A DNA stretch of 8,426 nt from an uncultured Mycoplasmatota bacterium (GTDB lineage Bacteria > Bacillota_I > Bacilli_A > RF39 > UBA660): contig CAMMBX010000043.1 of the NCBI GenBank assembly GCA_946494345.1, positions 1 to 8,426 of the forward strand, read 5' to 3'. Below are positions 1 through 5,389 of the stretch, piece after piece. Under the pieces are notes generated by a model. It saw nothing but the letters and a program-made list of their open reading frames with translations. It did not search any database and was not told the DNA's origin. Made by a program: the position numbers and the translations under genes. Position 1 is the first letter of the stretch. The number at the start of each line of letters is the position of its first letter.

Positions 1-45
1 GGACGTACTGTTGGTGCTGGTGTTGTTTCTGAAATCGAAGGATAA
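1..45 (+). CDS. tuf: Elongation factor Tu, C-terminal end (partial)
   Basis: The window opens in frame inside a gene whose last 14 residues are GRTVGAGVVSEIEG followed by TAA at 43-45. The stretch GRTVGAGVV is the near-invariant end of bacterial EF-Tu, the GTPase that delivers aminoacyl-tRNA to the ribosome; it forms part of the last beta-barrel domain. Only this tail is present, so nothing can be said about the start, promoter or upstream operon partners. A clear intrinsic terminator follows 12 bases after the stop, so this gene ends its transcription unit here. Identification rests on a short but highly characteristic sequence. Confidence 0.93.
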   Translation, partial: GRTVGAGVVSEIEG

Positions 46-57
46 TAGAAACTTATT

Positions 58-82
58 AAGAAGCCTTAGGGCTTCTTTTTTT
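58..82 (+). terminator. Intrinsic terminator of tuf
   Basis: Perfect 8-bp stem AAGAAGCC (58-65) / GGCTTCTT (70-77) with a TTAG loop, running into seven T (76-82). It is a classical Rho-independent terminator directly after the tuf stop codon. Confidence 0.93.
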
Positions 83-92
83 GTTTGAGATA

Positions 93-101
93 TGTTATAC
101 T
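93..101 (+). promoter_or_regulatory. Extended -10 promoter for the 118-759 gene
   Basis: TGTTATACT at 93-101 is an extended -10 (TGn + TATACT). A -35 at 17-bp spacing would be TTCTTT (73-78), a weak match lying inside the tuf terminator arm, so the TGn extension probably carries recognition. The expected transcription start, about 107-108, leaves a leader of only about 10 bases before ATG 118. Confidence 0.5.
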
Positions 102-117
102 TTTAATGGTGTTAAAT

Positions 118-759
118 ATGAAAAGAAAAGAGATTATTTTAGGGGTTATTGGTATTATTATAATAGTAGTTGTTGCTTTCTTTCTTGCTAATTTTATTCA
201 TAATAGTCATGTAAATTCTATCGATAAAGAAAATGAAGCCTTAGAAGAAGAGAAAGAAGAAGAAAGACTTGAAGTGGATGGAGTAGAGATTAACTTTAAG
301 ACTTATAGAGTTGATCAAAGCTTTTTTATTAATGTTCCTGATGATTTTGTAATGTTAGATGAAGAGACATTAAAGTCTAAATACAATTATAATGAACGAC
401 CAGAGCTTGTATTTATGAGCGGTGATGATAAAGAACATATTTTTATTAGTACTACTAATGAATCTATGACTGATGATGGATTAGAAGAATATCTAAATAA
501 TAGAATAGCAGGACTTACTAATATGACTATTTTAGATAGTGGTATTTATACTCATTATGATAAGACTTTTGCAAGATTGTCTGCAACAGATGCAAATACA
601 TATTATAATATAAGATTCTTTACTATTGAAGATAAATTAGTGACAGTTGAGTTTAACTGTTCTGTTGATGTTTATGAAGAGTGGGAAGATGTAGTTAATG
701 AGATTATGGATAGTCTTTGCTTTAATGAAGACGATATAAAAAAATATTCTAGCGATTAG
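118..759 (+). CDS. Single-pass membrane-anchored protein of unknown function
   Basis: 213 residues from ATG 118. The open frame extends upstream to a TTG at 85 and an ATG at 106, but those lie at or before the predicted transcription start, and GGTG at 107-110 is a modest ribosome site for ATG 118. The protein opens with the basic MKRKE, then one hydrophobic helix at about residues 6-27, rich in Ile and Val with no lipobox cysteine: a signal anchor with the rest outside the cell. Residues 38-52 are a charged, probably helical linker rich in Glu. The remaining 160 or so residues look like one globular domain; an early VPDDF, a central YYNIRFFTIEDKLVTVEF and a terminal IMDSLCF recall the PsbP/DUF1795-like fold of secreted proteins, but that is only a guess. 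It sits alone between tuf and a convergent wall-synthesis gene. No function is assigned. Confidence 0.85.
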   Translation: MKRKEIILGVIGIIIIVVVAFFLANFIHNSHVNSIDKENEALEEEKEEERLEVDGVEINFKTYRVDQSFFINVPDDFVMLDEETLKSKYNYNERPELVFMSGDDKEHIFISTTNESMTDDGLEEYLNNRIAGLTNMTILDSGIYTHYDKTFARLSATDANTYYNIRFFTIEDKLVTVEFNCSVDVYEEWEDVVNEIMDSLCFNEDDIKKYSSD

Positions 760-769
760 AATATTTTTT
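739..769. terminator. Bidirectional terminator between convergent genes
   Basis: A 12-bp perfect stem, AAAAAATATTCT (739-750) with AGAATATTTTTT (758-769), and a 7-base loop (751-757). The A-run on one side and T-run on the other give a U-tract in both directions. The stop codon of the plus-strand gene (757-759) lies at the loop/right-arm border, and the minus-strand gene stops at 773, so one hairpin serves both. Confidence 0.85.
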
Positions 770-772
770 CTT

Positions 773-2017
773 TTACTTTTTCTTTTCTTTATTTAGATTT
801 TTATATAAATTATATGGTAGAGGACTTATAATCAGTTCAAATTCACCAATATATTCAGTAATTAAAGAGTTAAATCCTAATTTCATTTCATTAAGACCAC
901 TATACTTATTTATTTTTGTAAACTCTCCACTGACGGCATTTAAGTTTATATATTTAAAGTTCTTATTTTTGTAGTCATTTATCATTTTCCATTTTATAAG
1001 GTAATTTGAATTAAGAGTTTTAAAACTTTGGTTAAAGCCTTCTATAATTAGATAACAAACATTATCATAAGTTAAATTTAAAGATGTTCCAATAATTAAT
1101 CCTTCAGGATTATCCTTTAATAAGTTAGTAGCCCAAACAAGATTCTTTTTATAAGTATTGACTAGTTTGTCTGATTCCATTTTCTCATTAATTAGCTTTT
1201 TTTTGGAATTATTATTGGTTGTGGCTTGGATTTTATTGGCAAGATTATTGTTTATTTCAATTTCTCTTTCATATTGAAGACGACTAGTAATTACAAATGT
1301 TTCTGTATTTAATTTAGCAAAGTATAAGTCAATACTATTGTTAAAATTATTATAAAGATCTATATAATAGTTTAAAGGTTTATCATACTTCTTCTTTATT
1401 AATTCATAAAATAGAGGAAGTTCATCTTTAGTACCTTTATATATTTCTACACCACTTCTGATTGCTTTCTTAATCTTGTGTTTTACTCTTTTTTCAAAGC
1501 TTTGATATATATCTTTAATATCATTATTTAACATGACAATAGCTTCAAATCTTGGCTTGTTATTTTCAAAGAAAAGATTAGGACCAAGATAATTGTAACC
1601 ACAGCTTTTTAAATTTTCTAAAGCAATGTTAGCCTCGTTGTTAATATTCATTATTTTACCATTTTTATCTCTAACATTAACAGGTAAGTAAGGATCAATA
1701 GTAATAGAAATAAAGCCTTGTTTTCCTAATAGCTTTTTTAATCTAGTTGTAAATTCTTTTAAGTCATTAATATTATTATAATCAAAGAGAAATCCTCTTG
1801 GAGCATAGGCAATTTTATAATTCATGAATACTTCTTTGTATAGTAAAAGTGAGGCACCTAATAGATTGCCTAAATCGTCTATAATACCAATATAGTGAAT
1901 ATCAACTCCATGATTTTTGATAGTATTTCCATATGCTGAAGTTTGATAATAGTTACGATATTTATGAGTATTTGCAAATTTGTCAAAACTTATTTCATCT
2001 AAAGTTATTATCTTCAT
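773..2017 (-). CDS. FemAB/MurM-family peptidoglycan interpeptide-bridge aminoacyltransferase
   Basis: 414 residues from ATG 2017; an in-frame GTG at 2029 would add four residues, but AAGTGGTG lies about 6 bases before the ATG and fits a ribosome site better. FemA/FemB/MurM-type enzymes move amino acids from aminoacyl-tRNA onto the stem peptide of lipid-linked peptidoglycan precursors at the inner membrane face. Family traits: the N-terminal YQTSAYGNTIKNHG (about 24-37), YKIAYAPRGFLFDY (67-80), ITIDPYLP (105-112), RVKHKIKKAIRSGVEI (177-192), a long charged helical insertion at about 243-300 that matches the coiled-coil arm of FemA, and the C-terminal GLNEMKLGFNSLITEYIGEFEL (374-395). Length is normal for the family. 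It diverges from murD, another wall gene; an insertion sequence now separates them. Which residue is added, and whether to position 1 of the bridge, cannot be read from sequence, so no symbol is given. Confidence 0.9.
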   Translation of the reverse strand: MKIITLDEISFDKFANTHKYRNYYQTSAYGNTIKNHGVDIHYIGIIDDLGNLLGASLLLYKEVFMNYKIAYAPRGFLFDYNNINDLKEFTTRLKKLLGKQGFISITIDPYLPVNVRDKNGKIMNINNEANIALENLKSCGYNYLGPNLFFENNKPRFEAIVMLNNDIKDIYQSFEKRVKHKIKKAIRSGVEIYKGTKDELPLFYELIKKKYDKPLNYYIDLYNNFNNSIDLYFAKLNTETFVITSRLQYEREIEINNNLANKIQATTNNNSKKKLINEKMESDKLVNTYKKNLVWATNLLKDNPEGLIIGTSLNLTYDNVCYLIIEGFNQSFKTLNSNYLIKWKMINDYKNKNFKYINLNAVSGEFTKINKYSGLNEMKLGFNSLITEYIGEFELIISPLPYNLYKNLNKEKKK

Positions 2018-2042
2018 AAATGGCACCACTTTCTCTTCTTAA

Positions 2043-2070
2043 ATTATATCATATATTCTTTACTTTTCAA
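2043..2070 (-). promoter_or_regulatory. Predicted promoter of the femAB-like gene
   Basis: Read on the minus strand: -35 TTGAAA (2070-2065), 16-bp spacer, -10 TATAAT (2048-2043) preceded by TGA, an extended -10. The start would be near 2036, giving a leader of about 20 bases with the ribosome site. The -35 lies inside the 26-bp repeat and in one arm of the palindrome described at 3843-3870. Confidence 0.7.
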
Positions 2071-2084
2071 AATGTTGTCTTTGA
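2059..2084 (+). repeat. Left copy of 26-bp target-site duplication
   Basis: Starts TTTACTTTTC and ends TTGTCTTTGA, identical over 26 of 26 bases to 3840-3865. The bases just inside each copy are the matching inverted ends of the element (TGTGA... and ...TCACA), so this is a target duplication and not part of the element. Here the palindrome arm is cut after TTTGA: the final AAAGT is replaced by the element's TGTGA. Confidence 0.95.
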
Positions 2085-2198
2085 TGTGATTAATAATTCA
2101 AAATGTCCTATTTTTAAATAAGGATTTACAAAACAAAATGTCCTATTATAAAGAAGCGAAGAAAAATTATAAACCCATTTATAAAACAAAATGTCCTA
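2085..2198 (+). repeat. IS terminal region with three CAAAATGTCC boxes (2085 end)
   Basis: CAAAATGTCCTA occurs at 2099-2110, 2134-2145 and 2187-2198, all pointing the same way, at 14, 49 and 102 bases from the element end. The middle copy extends to ACAAAACAAAATGTCC plus TATTATAAA. The other end carries the same set in inverted orientation. These are probable transposase binding sites. Confidence 0.8.
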
Positions 2199-2226
2199 TT
2201 GAAATTTAAGTGCAATAATATATACT
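2199..2226 (+). promoter_or_regulatory. Possible promoter inside the IS tail
   Basis: TTGAAA (2199-2204), 16-bp spacer, TATACT (2221-2226), with an overlapping TATAAT at 2226-2231. The expected start, near 2233, falls at the base of the 2234-2284 hairpin. In DNA this AT-rich some promoter-like matches arise by chance. Confidence 0.4.
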
Positions 2227-2232
2227 ATAATT

Positions 2233-2327
2233 GTTACTTAAAGGGATAAGGCAACACTGAGGAGTGACCTGAGCATTTAAGTAATGTTAAACGAAAAAGG
2301 AAGCGAAAATGCATTTCTTTTTTTTCG
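2233..2327 (+). ncRNA. Candidate structured small RNA in the IS non-coding tail
   Basis: After a predicted promoter comes TTACTTAAA (2234-2242) paired with TTTAAGTAA (2276-2284), a 9-bp stem. Within it AGG (2249-2251) pairs with CCT (2268-2270), and CACT (2255-2258) with AGTG (2263-2266) around a GAGG loop. A second hairpin pairs CGAAAAAGGA (2292-2301) with 2318-2327, with two G-U pairs, and its right arm contains T8 (2318-2325), which may act as a terminator. There is no open frame longer than a few codons here on either strand. I recognise no known RNA family. It could instead be only a structural or transposase-binding end. A transcript running past 2327 would become antisense to the transposase mRNA. 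Confidence 0.33.
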
Positions 2328-2342
2328 GTAACTAAAAGCGAT

Positions 2343-2370
2343 AAACCTTGGGGTTTGGGGCAAAGCCCCA
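2343..2370 (-). terminator. Paired hairpins after the transposase stop, possible terminator
   Basis: Immediately after the transposase stop (minus strand) is TGGGGC-TTT-GCCCCA (2370-2356), then AAACC-CCAA-GGTTT (2356-2343). These are the most GC-rich bases in the element. No T-run follows directly, so termination would be weak, or the hairpins may instead protect the mRNA or block transcription reading in from the other side. Confidence 0.45.
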
Positions 2371-3690
2371 CTAAATTTTAAATTTTCTCCATGGATTATC
2401 TTTACTAGGTTTAAAGCCATTTTTTGATGCTCTATTTTTTTCATTTATTTGTTGTTCTACTAACATTAATAAATATGATTTATTATCTATTACTCCAAAT
2501 AATTTATTATCATATGTATTAACAACAGTACATTTTGTTCCAACTTTAAAAGATATAACTTCACCAGTTTCTACATCAACAGGTAAATAATATTTATTGA
2601 AATATTTTATCGATGAAGCATTATCTATAGTTCTTTCGCTCCTAATAGAAATAATGAAACTTAATTCATTATCAGTATAATTATTTTCTTTCATAACATT
2701 CTTTTTAGGATTGATTTTATAAGAAAATCTTTCATTTATTTTAGGAATAAATATGTCATTTAAATATTTATTTGCTTTTTCAATTGTAGTTATACCTTTA
2801 TATCTTAACTCCGCTTTTAATCGCCTTTTAAAAGTACCATTTTCTCTTTCAGCATTCGGTTTAAATAATGGATTACTACTACATGAGAGTTCAATATTCA
2901 AATCTTCACATATTCTACCAAACTGAGTTACATTAAGTTTTGATTTAGAACTTTTTGCATTATTAACAGAAAATGAATTTCTTTTATCAGTTTTTATTTT
3001 TTTAGGTATTCCGAAGTTTATAATCATGTTCATTAATACAACTAAATATGCATTTGTTGTTTCTTCATAATCAAAATATCCAGATAACACTTTCTTTGTG
3101 GCTTTATCTACTGATAAATGTAATGCTGTTTCTTCTGTACCAAACCAAACCCAAAAGGCTGCATCCATTTGAACTTCTTCACCAAAAGAATAATTTAAAG
3201 TAGATTTTCTAATATGTTTTTCAAATTCTTCTTTCTTCCTTTGTTCAAATAATTTTTCTTGGGATTCTGTTATGGAATTATCTCTAATTGCTTTTTTTAT
3301 GTTTTCATTATATAATTTAATTGTTTTATGTTGGGCATAGGGAGAAATAATATCATTATTTGTAAATATGGTAACCATAGTAGAAAAAGAAATACCATAT
3401 TTATAGCCTTGTTCTTCATAGAAATGAGTAAAACCATAATCAGAAAAATTGGTTAAGTAATCATTTATAATTTCAGTTGATATATCATCTGGAATTTTTT
3501 TTGCATTTTGGTTATTTAGATTTTTATGAACAAAAGCATCTTCACCTATGTCCTTATACTTAATAATAATTCTACGAACTTGTCTATCGGTTATACCTAA
3601 TTTTAATGCTGCCTCTTTTTGAGTTAATTCTTTAGAAATAACTTTTTTGATAGTTTCACTATATAATTGTTTATCAGATACTTTAGCCAT
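2371..3690 (-). CDS. DDE transposase of the IS1202-like element
   Basis: 439 residues from ATG 3690, preceded by AAAGGGGGTG (about 3707-3698), a strong ribosome site set somewhat far from the ATG. Residues 1-60 are an N-terminal helix-turn-helix: QKEAALKLGITDRQVRRIIIKY places the recognition helix around 34-44. The RNase H-like catalytic core follows: D176 in VQMDAAFWVW, D235 in KTDKRNSF and E281 in NAERENGTFKRRL form the expected DDE triad, with the family's aromatic residue after the second Asp (DKRNSF). Past about 330 the chain ends in a small beta-rich domain and a basic tail (PWRKFKI). All parts are present and the frame is intact, so the enzyme is probably active; it would cut and join the element's ends. 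It fills most of the element. A transposase-box variant overlaps its own promoter, suggesting self-repression. Confidence 0.93.
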   Translation of the reverse strand: MAKVSDKQLYSETIKKVISKELTQKEAALKLGITDRQVRRIIIKYKDIGEDAFVHKNLNNQNAKKIPDDISTEIINDYLTNFSDYGFTHFYEEQGYKYGISFSTMVTIFTNNDIISPYAQHKTIKLYNENIKKAIRDNSITESQEKLFEQRKKEEFEKHIRKSTLNYSFGEEVQMDAAFWVWFGTEETALHLSVDKATKKVLSGYFDYEETTNAYLVVLMNMIINFGIPKKIKTDKRNSFSVNNAKSSKSKLNVTQFGRICEDLNIELSCSSNPLFKPNAERENGTFKRRLKAELRYKGITTIEKANKYLNDIFIPKINERFSYKINPKKNVMKENNYTDNELSFIISIRSERTIDNASSIKYFNKYYLPVDVETGEVISFKVGTKCTVVNTYDNKLFGVIDNKSYLLMLVEQQINEKNRASKNGFKPSKDNPWRKFKI

Positions 3691-3718
3691 TTAAAATACA
3701 CCCCCTTTCTGAGAGTGT

Positions 3719-3747
3719 ATTATAGGACTTTTTGTTTTAAAAACCAA
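3719..3747 (-). promoter_or_regulatory. Predicted transposase promoter
   Basis: On the minus strand: TTGGTT (3747-3742), 17-bp spacer, TATAAT (3724-3719). The start would be near 3712, about 22 bases before the ATG. The spacer and -10 overlap the third box at this end (CAAAAAGTCCTA, 3734-3723). Confidence 0.55.
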
Positions 3748-3839
3748 ATTTTTCCATTTTGTTTTTTCCTCTTTTATAATAGGACATTTTGTTTTGTAAA
3801 TGAAATTTAAAAACCGGACATTTTGTTTAAATAGTCACA
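3723..3839 (-). repeat. IS terminal region with three CAAAATGTCC boxes (3839 end)
   Basis: On the minus strand: CAAAATGTCCGG at 3825-3814, CAAAATGTCCTA at 3791-3780 and the variant CAAAAAGTCCTA at 3734-3723, starting 14, 48 and 105 bases from the element end. The other end has 14, 49 and 102, so both ends share one architecture. A further near copy, AAAACAAAATGG, reads on the minus strand around 3762-3753. Confidence 0.8.
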
Positions 3840-3865
3840 TTTACTTTTCAAAATGTTGTCTTTGA
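3840..3865 (+). repeat. Right copy of 26-bp target-site duplication
   Basis: Identical to 2059-2084. On this side the following bases AAAGT complete the 28-bp palindrome, so this copy retains the full site. Confidence 0.95.
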
Positions 3866-3870
3866 AAAGT
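3843..3870. promoter_or_regulatory. 28-bp palindrome at the murD promoter: operator or Xer-like site
   Basis: ACTTTTCAAA (3843-3852) and TTTGAAAAGT (3861-3870) are perfect inverted repeats around the 8-base spacer ATGTTGTC. The site overlaps the predicted murD -35 (3856-3861). Before insertion it also covered the -35 of the divergent femAB-like gene. This layout fits an operator for a dimeric repressor shared by the two genes. It equally parses as 11-6-11 (ACTTTTCAAAA, TGTTGT, CTTTGAAAAGT), the size and layout of a XerC/XerD recombination site, and begins ACTT like Firmicute dif. There is no T-tract, so a terminator is unlikely. Confidence 0.6.
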
Positions 3871-3884
3871 ATCAGTGGTAAAAT
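3856..3884 (+). promoter_or_regulatory. Predicted murD promoter
   Basis: TTGTCT (3856-3861), 17-bp spacer, TAAAAT (3879-3884) preceded by TGG, an extended -10. The start near 3891 gives a leader of about 31 bases that contains GGAGG at 3910-3914. A TATAAT at 3898-3903 is closer to the gene but would place the start on the ribosome site, so it is less likely. Confidence 0.6.
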
Positions 3885-3921
3885 ATGAAATGTATTATAT
3901 AATGATATTGGAGGAATTCTT

Positions 3922-5286
3922 ATGTTTGAAAATAAAAAAATATTAGTCTTGGGTATGGCTCGTAGTGGGTATGAAGCTTGTAAGTATTTAAGTAAACACA
4001 ATAATACAATTATTTTAAATGATGGGGGAAGTAGAGATAAACAAGATGAGGATAAGGTTAAAGAGTTAGAGAGTTTAGGTATTACTTTAATTTTTGGAAG
4101 TCATCCTGATGATTTATTAGATAATAGTTTTGATTATATTATTAAAAACCCAGGTATTAGAAATGATCATAAATATGTAGTTAAAGCTAAAGAACTTAGG
4201 ATAGAAGTAATTAATGAGGCAGAAATGGCTTATAGACTATTACCTAATGATGTTACATTAATAGGTATTACTGGTACTAATGGTAAAACTACTACTACGA
4301 CACTTACTTATGAAATGATTAAAAAGAGTGGTAAAAGAGTACATTTAGCAGGTAATATTGGATATCCTTTATGTAGTTTTTTAGAAAGATTAGAAAGTGG
4401 CGATATTATTGTTATGGAAGTATCTTGTCAACAACTTGCTAATATGGATAAATTTAATCCTCATATTGCTTTGATGACTAATTTGTCGGAAGCTCATATA
4501 GATTTCTTTGGTAGTTATGAAGCTTATAAAGAAGATAAACTAAAAATATTTAAGAATCAAACAGAAGATGATATTGCTATTTTAAATATAGAAAATGATG
4601 AAGTAATGAAAGGTACTACTGATATTAAAAGCAATGTTAAATACTTTTCTTCTAAACGGGAAATAAATGGGGCTTATATGTTAGATGATAAACTTTATTA
4701 CTATGATGAATTTATTATCTCTAGAGATGAGTTTTTACTTAAGGGTAATCATAATGTTGAGAATGCTCTTGGGGCCATGATGATTGCGAAAGAAGTTGGA
4801 GTGGATAATGAGTCTATTGTTTCTGTTTTAAAAACATTTACAGGTGTTAGACATAGATTAGAGTTTATAGATAAAGTTAAGGGAGTTTCTTATTATAATG
4901 ATACAGAAGCTACTAATACTAAGTGTACAACGATTGCTTTATCAGCTTTTCAAAATAATGTTATTTTAATACTTGGAGGACTAGAAAGAGGACAAGACTT
5001 TCATGATTTAGATAACTATATTAGTCCTGTTAAAGAGATAGTTGGTATTGGAGAGTGTAGAGATAGAGTTAAAGAATATGGAGATAGTGTTGGTATTAAA
5101 ACTAATACTTTTGAGAAATTAGGTGAAGCGATGAATTACATTAATGATGTTGTAGAAAGTGGAGATACTGTTTTACTTAGTCCGGCGTCAGCTTCTTGGG
5201 ACCAATATAAACAGTGTGAAGATAGAGGGGATGAATTTAGAGATATAGTTAGGAGTTTTAAAGATGAGTGTACAAAAAAGTGCTAA
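3922..5286 (+). CDS. murD: UDP-N-acetylmuramoylalanine--D-glutamate ligase
   Basis: 454 residues, the usual length for MurD. ATG 3922 follows GGAGG (3910-3914) by 7 bases. The cytoplasmic enzyme adds D-glutamate to UDP-MurNAc-L-Ala with ATP, the second amino-acid step of peptidoglycan precursor synthesis. Domain 1 (about 1-105) has the dinucleotide-like VLGMARSGYEA that holds the UDP part. The ATPase domain has the P-loop GITGTNGKTTT (115-125), E166 in MEVS, H192 in NLSEAHID, and K206, the likely carbamylated lysine, in EDKLKIF. LKGNHNVENALGA (273-285) leads to the C-terminal domain with GVRHRLEF (308-315) and LSPASASWDQY (419-429). Two motif changes stand out: NDTEATN (326-332), where Glu replaces the usual Lys of NDSKATN, and EVSCQQL in place of the common EVSSFQL. 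It heads an operon with two small genes and diverges from a femAB-like gene. Confidence 0.95.
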   Translation: MFENKKILVLGMARSGYEACKYLSKHNNTIILNDGGSRDKQDEDKVKELESLGITLIFGSHPDDLLDNSFDYIIKNPGIRNDHKYVVKAKELRIEVINEAEMAYRLLPNDVTLIGITGTNGKTTTTTLTYEMIKKSGKRVHLAGNIGYPLCSFLERLESGDIIVMEVSCQQLANMDKFNPHIALMTNLSEAHIDFFGSYEAYKEDKLKIFKNQTEDDIAILNIENDEVMKGTTDIKSNVKYFSSKREINGAYMLDDKLYYYDEFIISRDEFLLKGNHNVENALGAMMIAKEVGVDNESIVSVLKTFTGVRHRLEFIDKVKGVSYYNDTEATNTKCTTIALSAFQNNVILILGGLERGQDFHDLDNYISPVKEIVGIGECRDRVKEYGDSVGIKTNTFEKLGEAMNYINDVVESGDTVLLSPASASWDQYKQCEDRGDEFRDIVRSFKDECTKKC

Positions 5287-5389
5287 TTTAAGTAATAAAG
5301 AGTTAGTTGATTTAATTTTATATGGATTAAAAGAAAATAATATTAATATAGAAAAAATTGATTCTTCTATATTATTGATGATTATATAA
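5264..5389 (+). CDS. Small protein of 41 residues overlapping the murD end
   Basis: ATG 5264 lies inside the last codons of murD in another frame, 8 bases after AGGAG (5251-5255), a good ribosome site. The frame ends with TAA at 5387-5389, whose last A is the first base of the next ATG (TAATG). The product starts MSVQKSANLSNKELVDLILY and ends in IEKIDSSILLMII; the middle looks helical and no signal peptide or membrane helix is clear. I recognise no family. The following gene has no ribosome site of its own, so translation of this frame probably drives it; the peptide may matter in itself or serve as a coupling leader. Tight packing with murD argues that it is real. Confidence 0.6.
   Translation: MSVQKSANLSNKELVDLILYGLKENNINIEKIDSSILLMII

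Larger units (their letters stand above)
2085..3839 (-). mobile_element. Complete IS1202-like (ISNCY-type) insertion sequence, 1755 bp
   Basis: Ends are TGTGATTA at 2085 and TAGTCACA at 3839, whose complement is TGTGACTA. Reading inward from both ends the sequences stay related for about 70 bases, both reaching ACAAAACAAAATGTCC followed by TATTATAAA. A perfect 26-bp direct repeat flanks the element. It encodes one transposase (minus strand) with an N-terminal helix-turn-helix and a DDE core. A single transposase of about 440 residues and a long target duplication fit the IS1202 group as I know it (IS1202 itself makes one of about 27 bp); family placement is from memory. By convention the 3839 side is the left end. 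The identical duplication and intact frame suggest recent insertion. The transposase ends 286 bases short of the 2085 end, leaving an unusually long non-coding tail. Confidence 0.92.

Noticed and set aside
85..117. Upstream TTG (85) and ATG (106) starts for the membrane protein
   Set aside because: They lie at or before the expected transcription start and lack ribosome sites; the anchor topology is clean from ATG 118.
2233..2327. Guide-type RNA that would base-pair with the insertion target, as in IS110 bridge RNA systems
   Set aside because: The transposase is a DDE enzyme of a different class, and the longest match I see between this stretch and the target is about 6 bases (AATGTT), no better than chance.
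2350..2360. G-quadruplex (GGGG-TTT-GGGG)
   Set aside because: Only two G-runs are present; both pair in the adjoining hairpins.
3843..3870. Palindrome read as an intrinsic terminator
   Set aside because: No T-tract follows on either strand, and it lies over two divergent promoters where a terminator would have no role.
3807..4001. 64-codon minus-strand open frame across the IS end and the murD start
   Set aside because: It is antisense to the start of murD and spans the insertion junction, the target repeat and the palindrome; no ribosome site.
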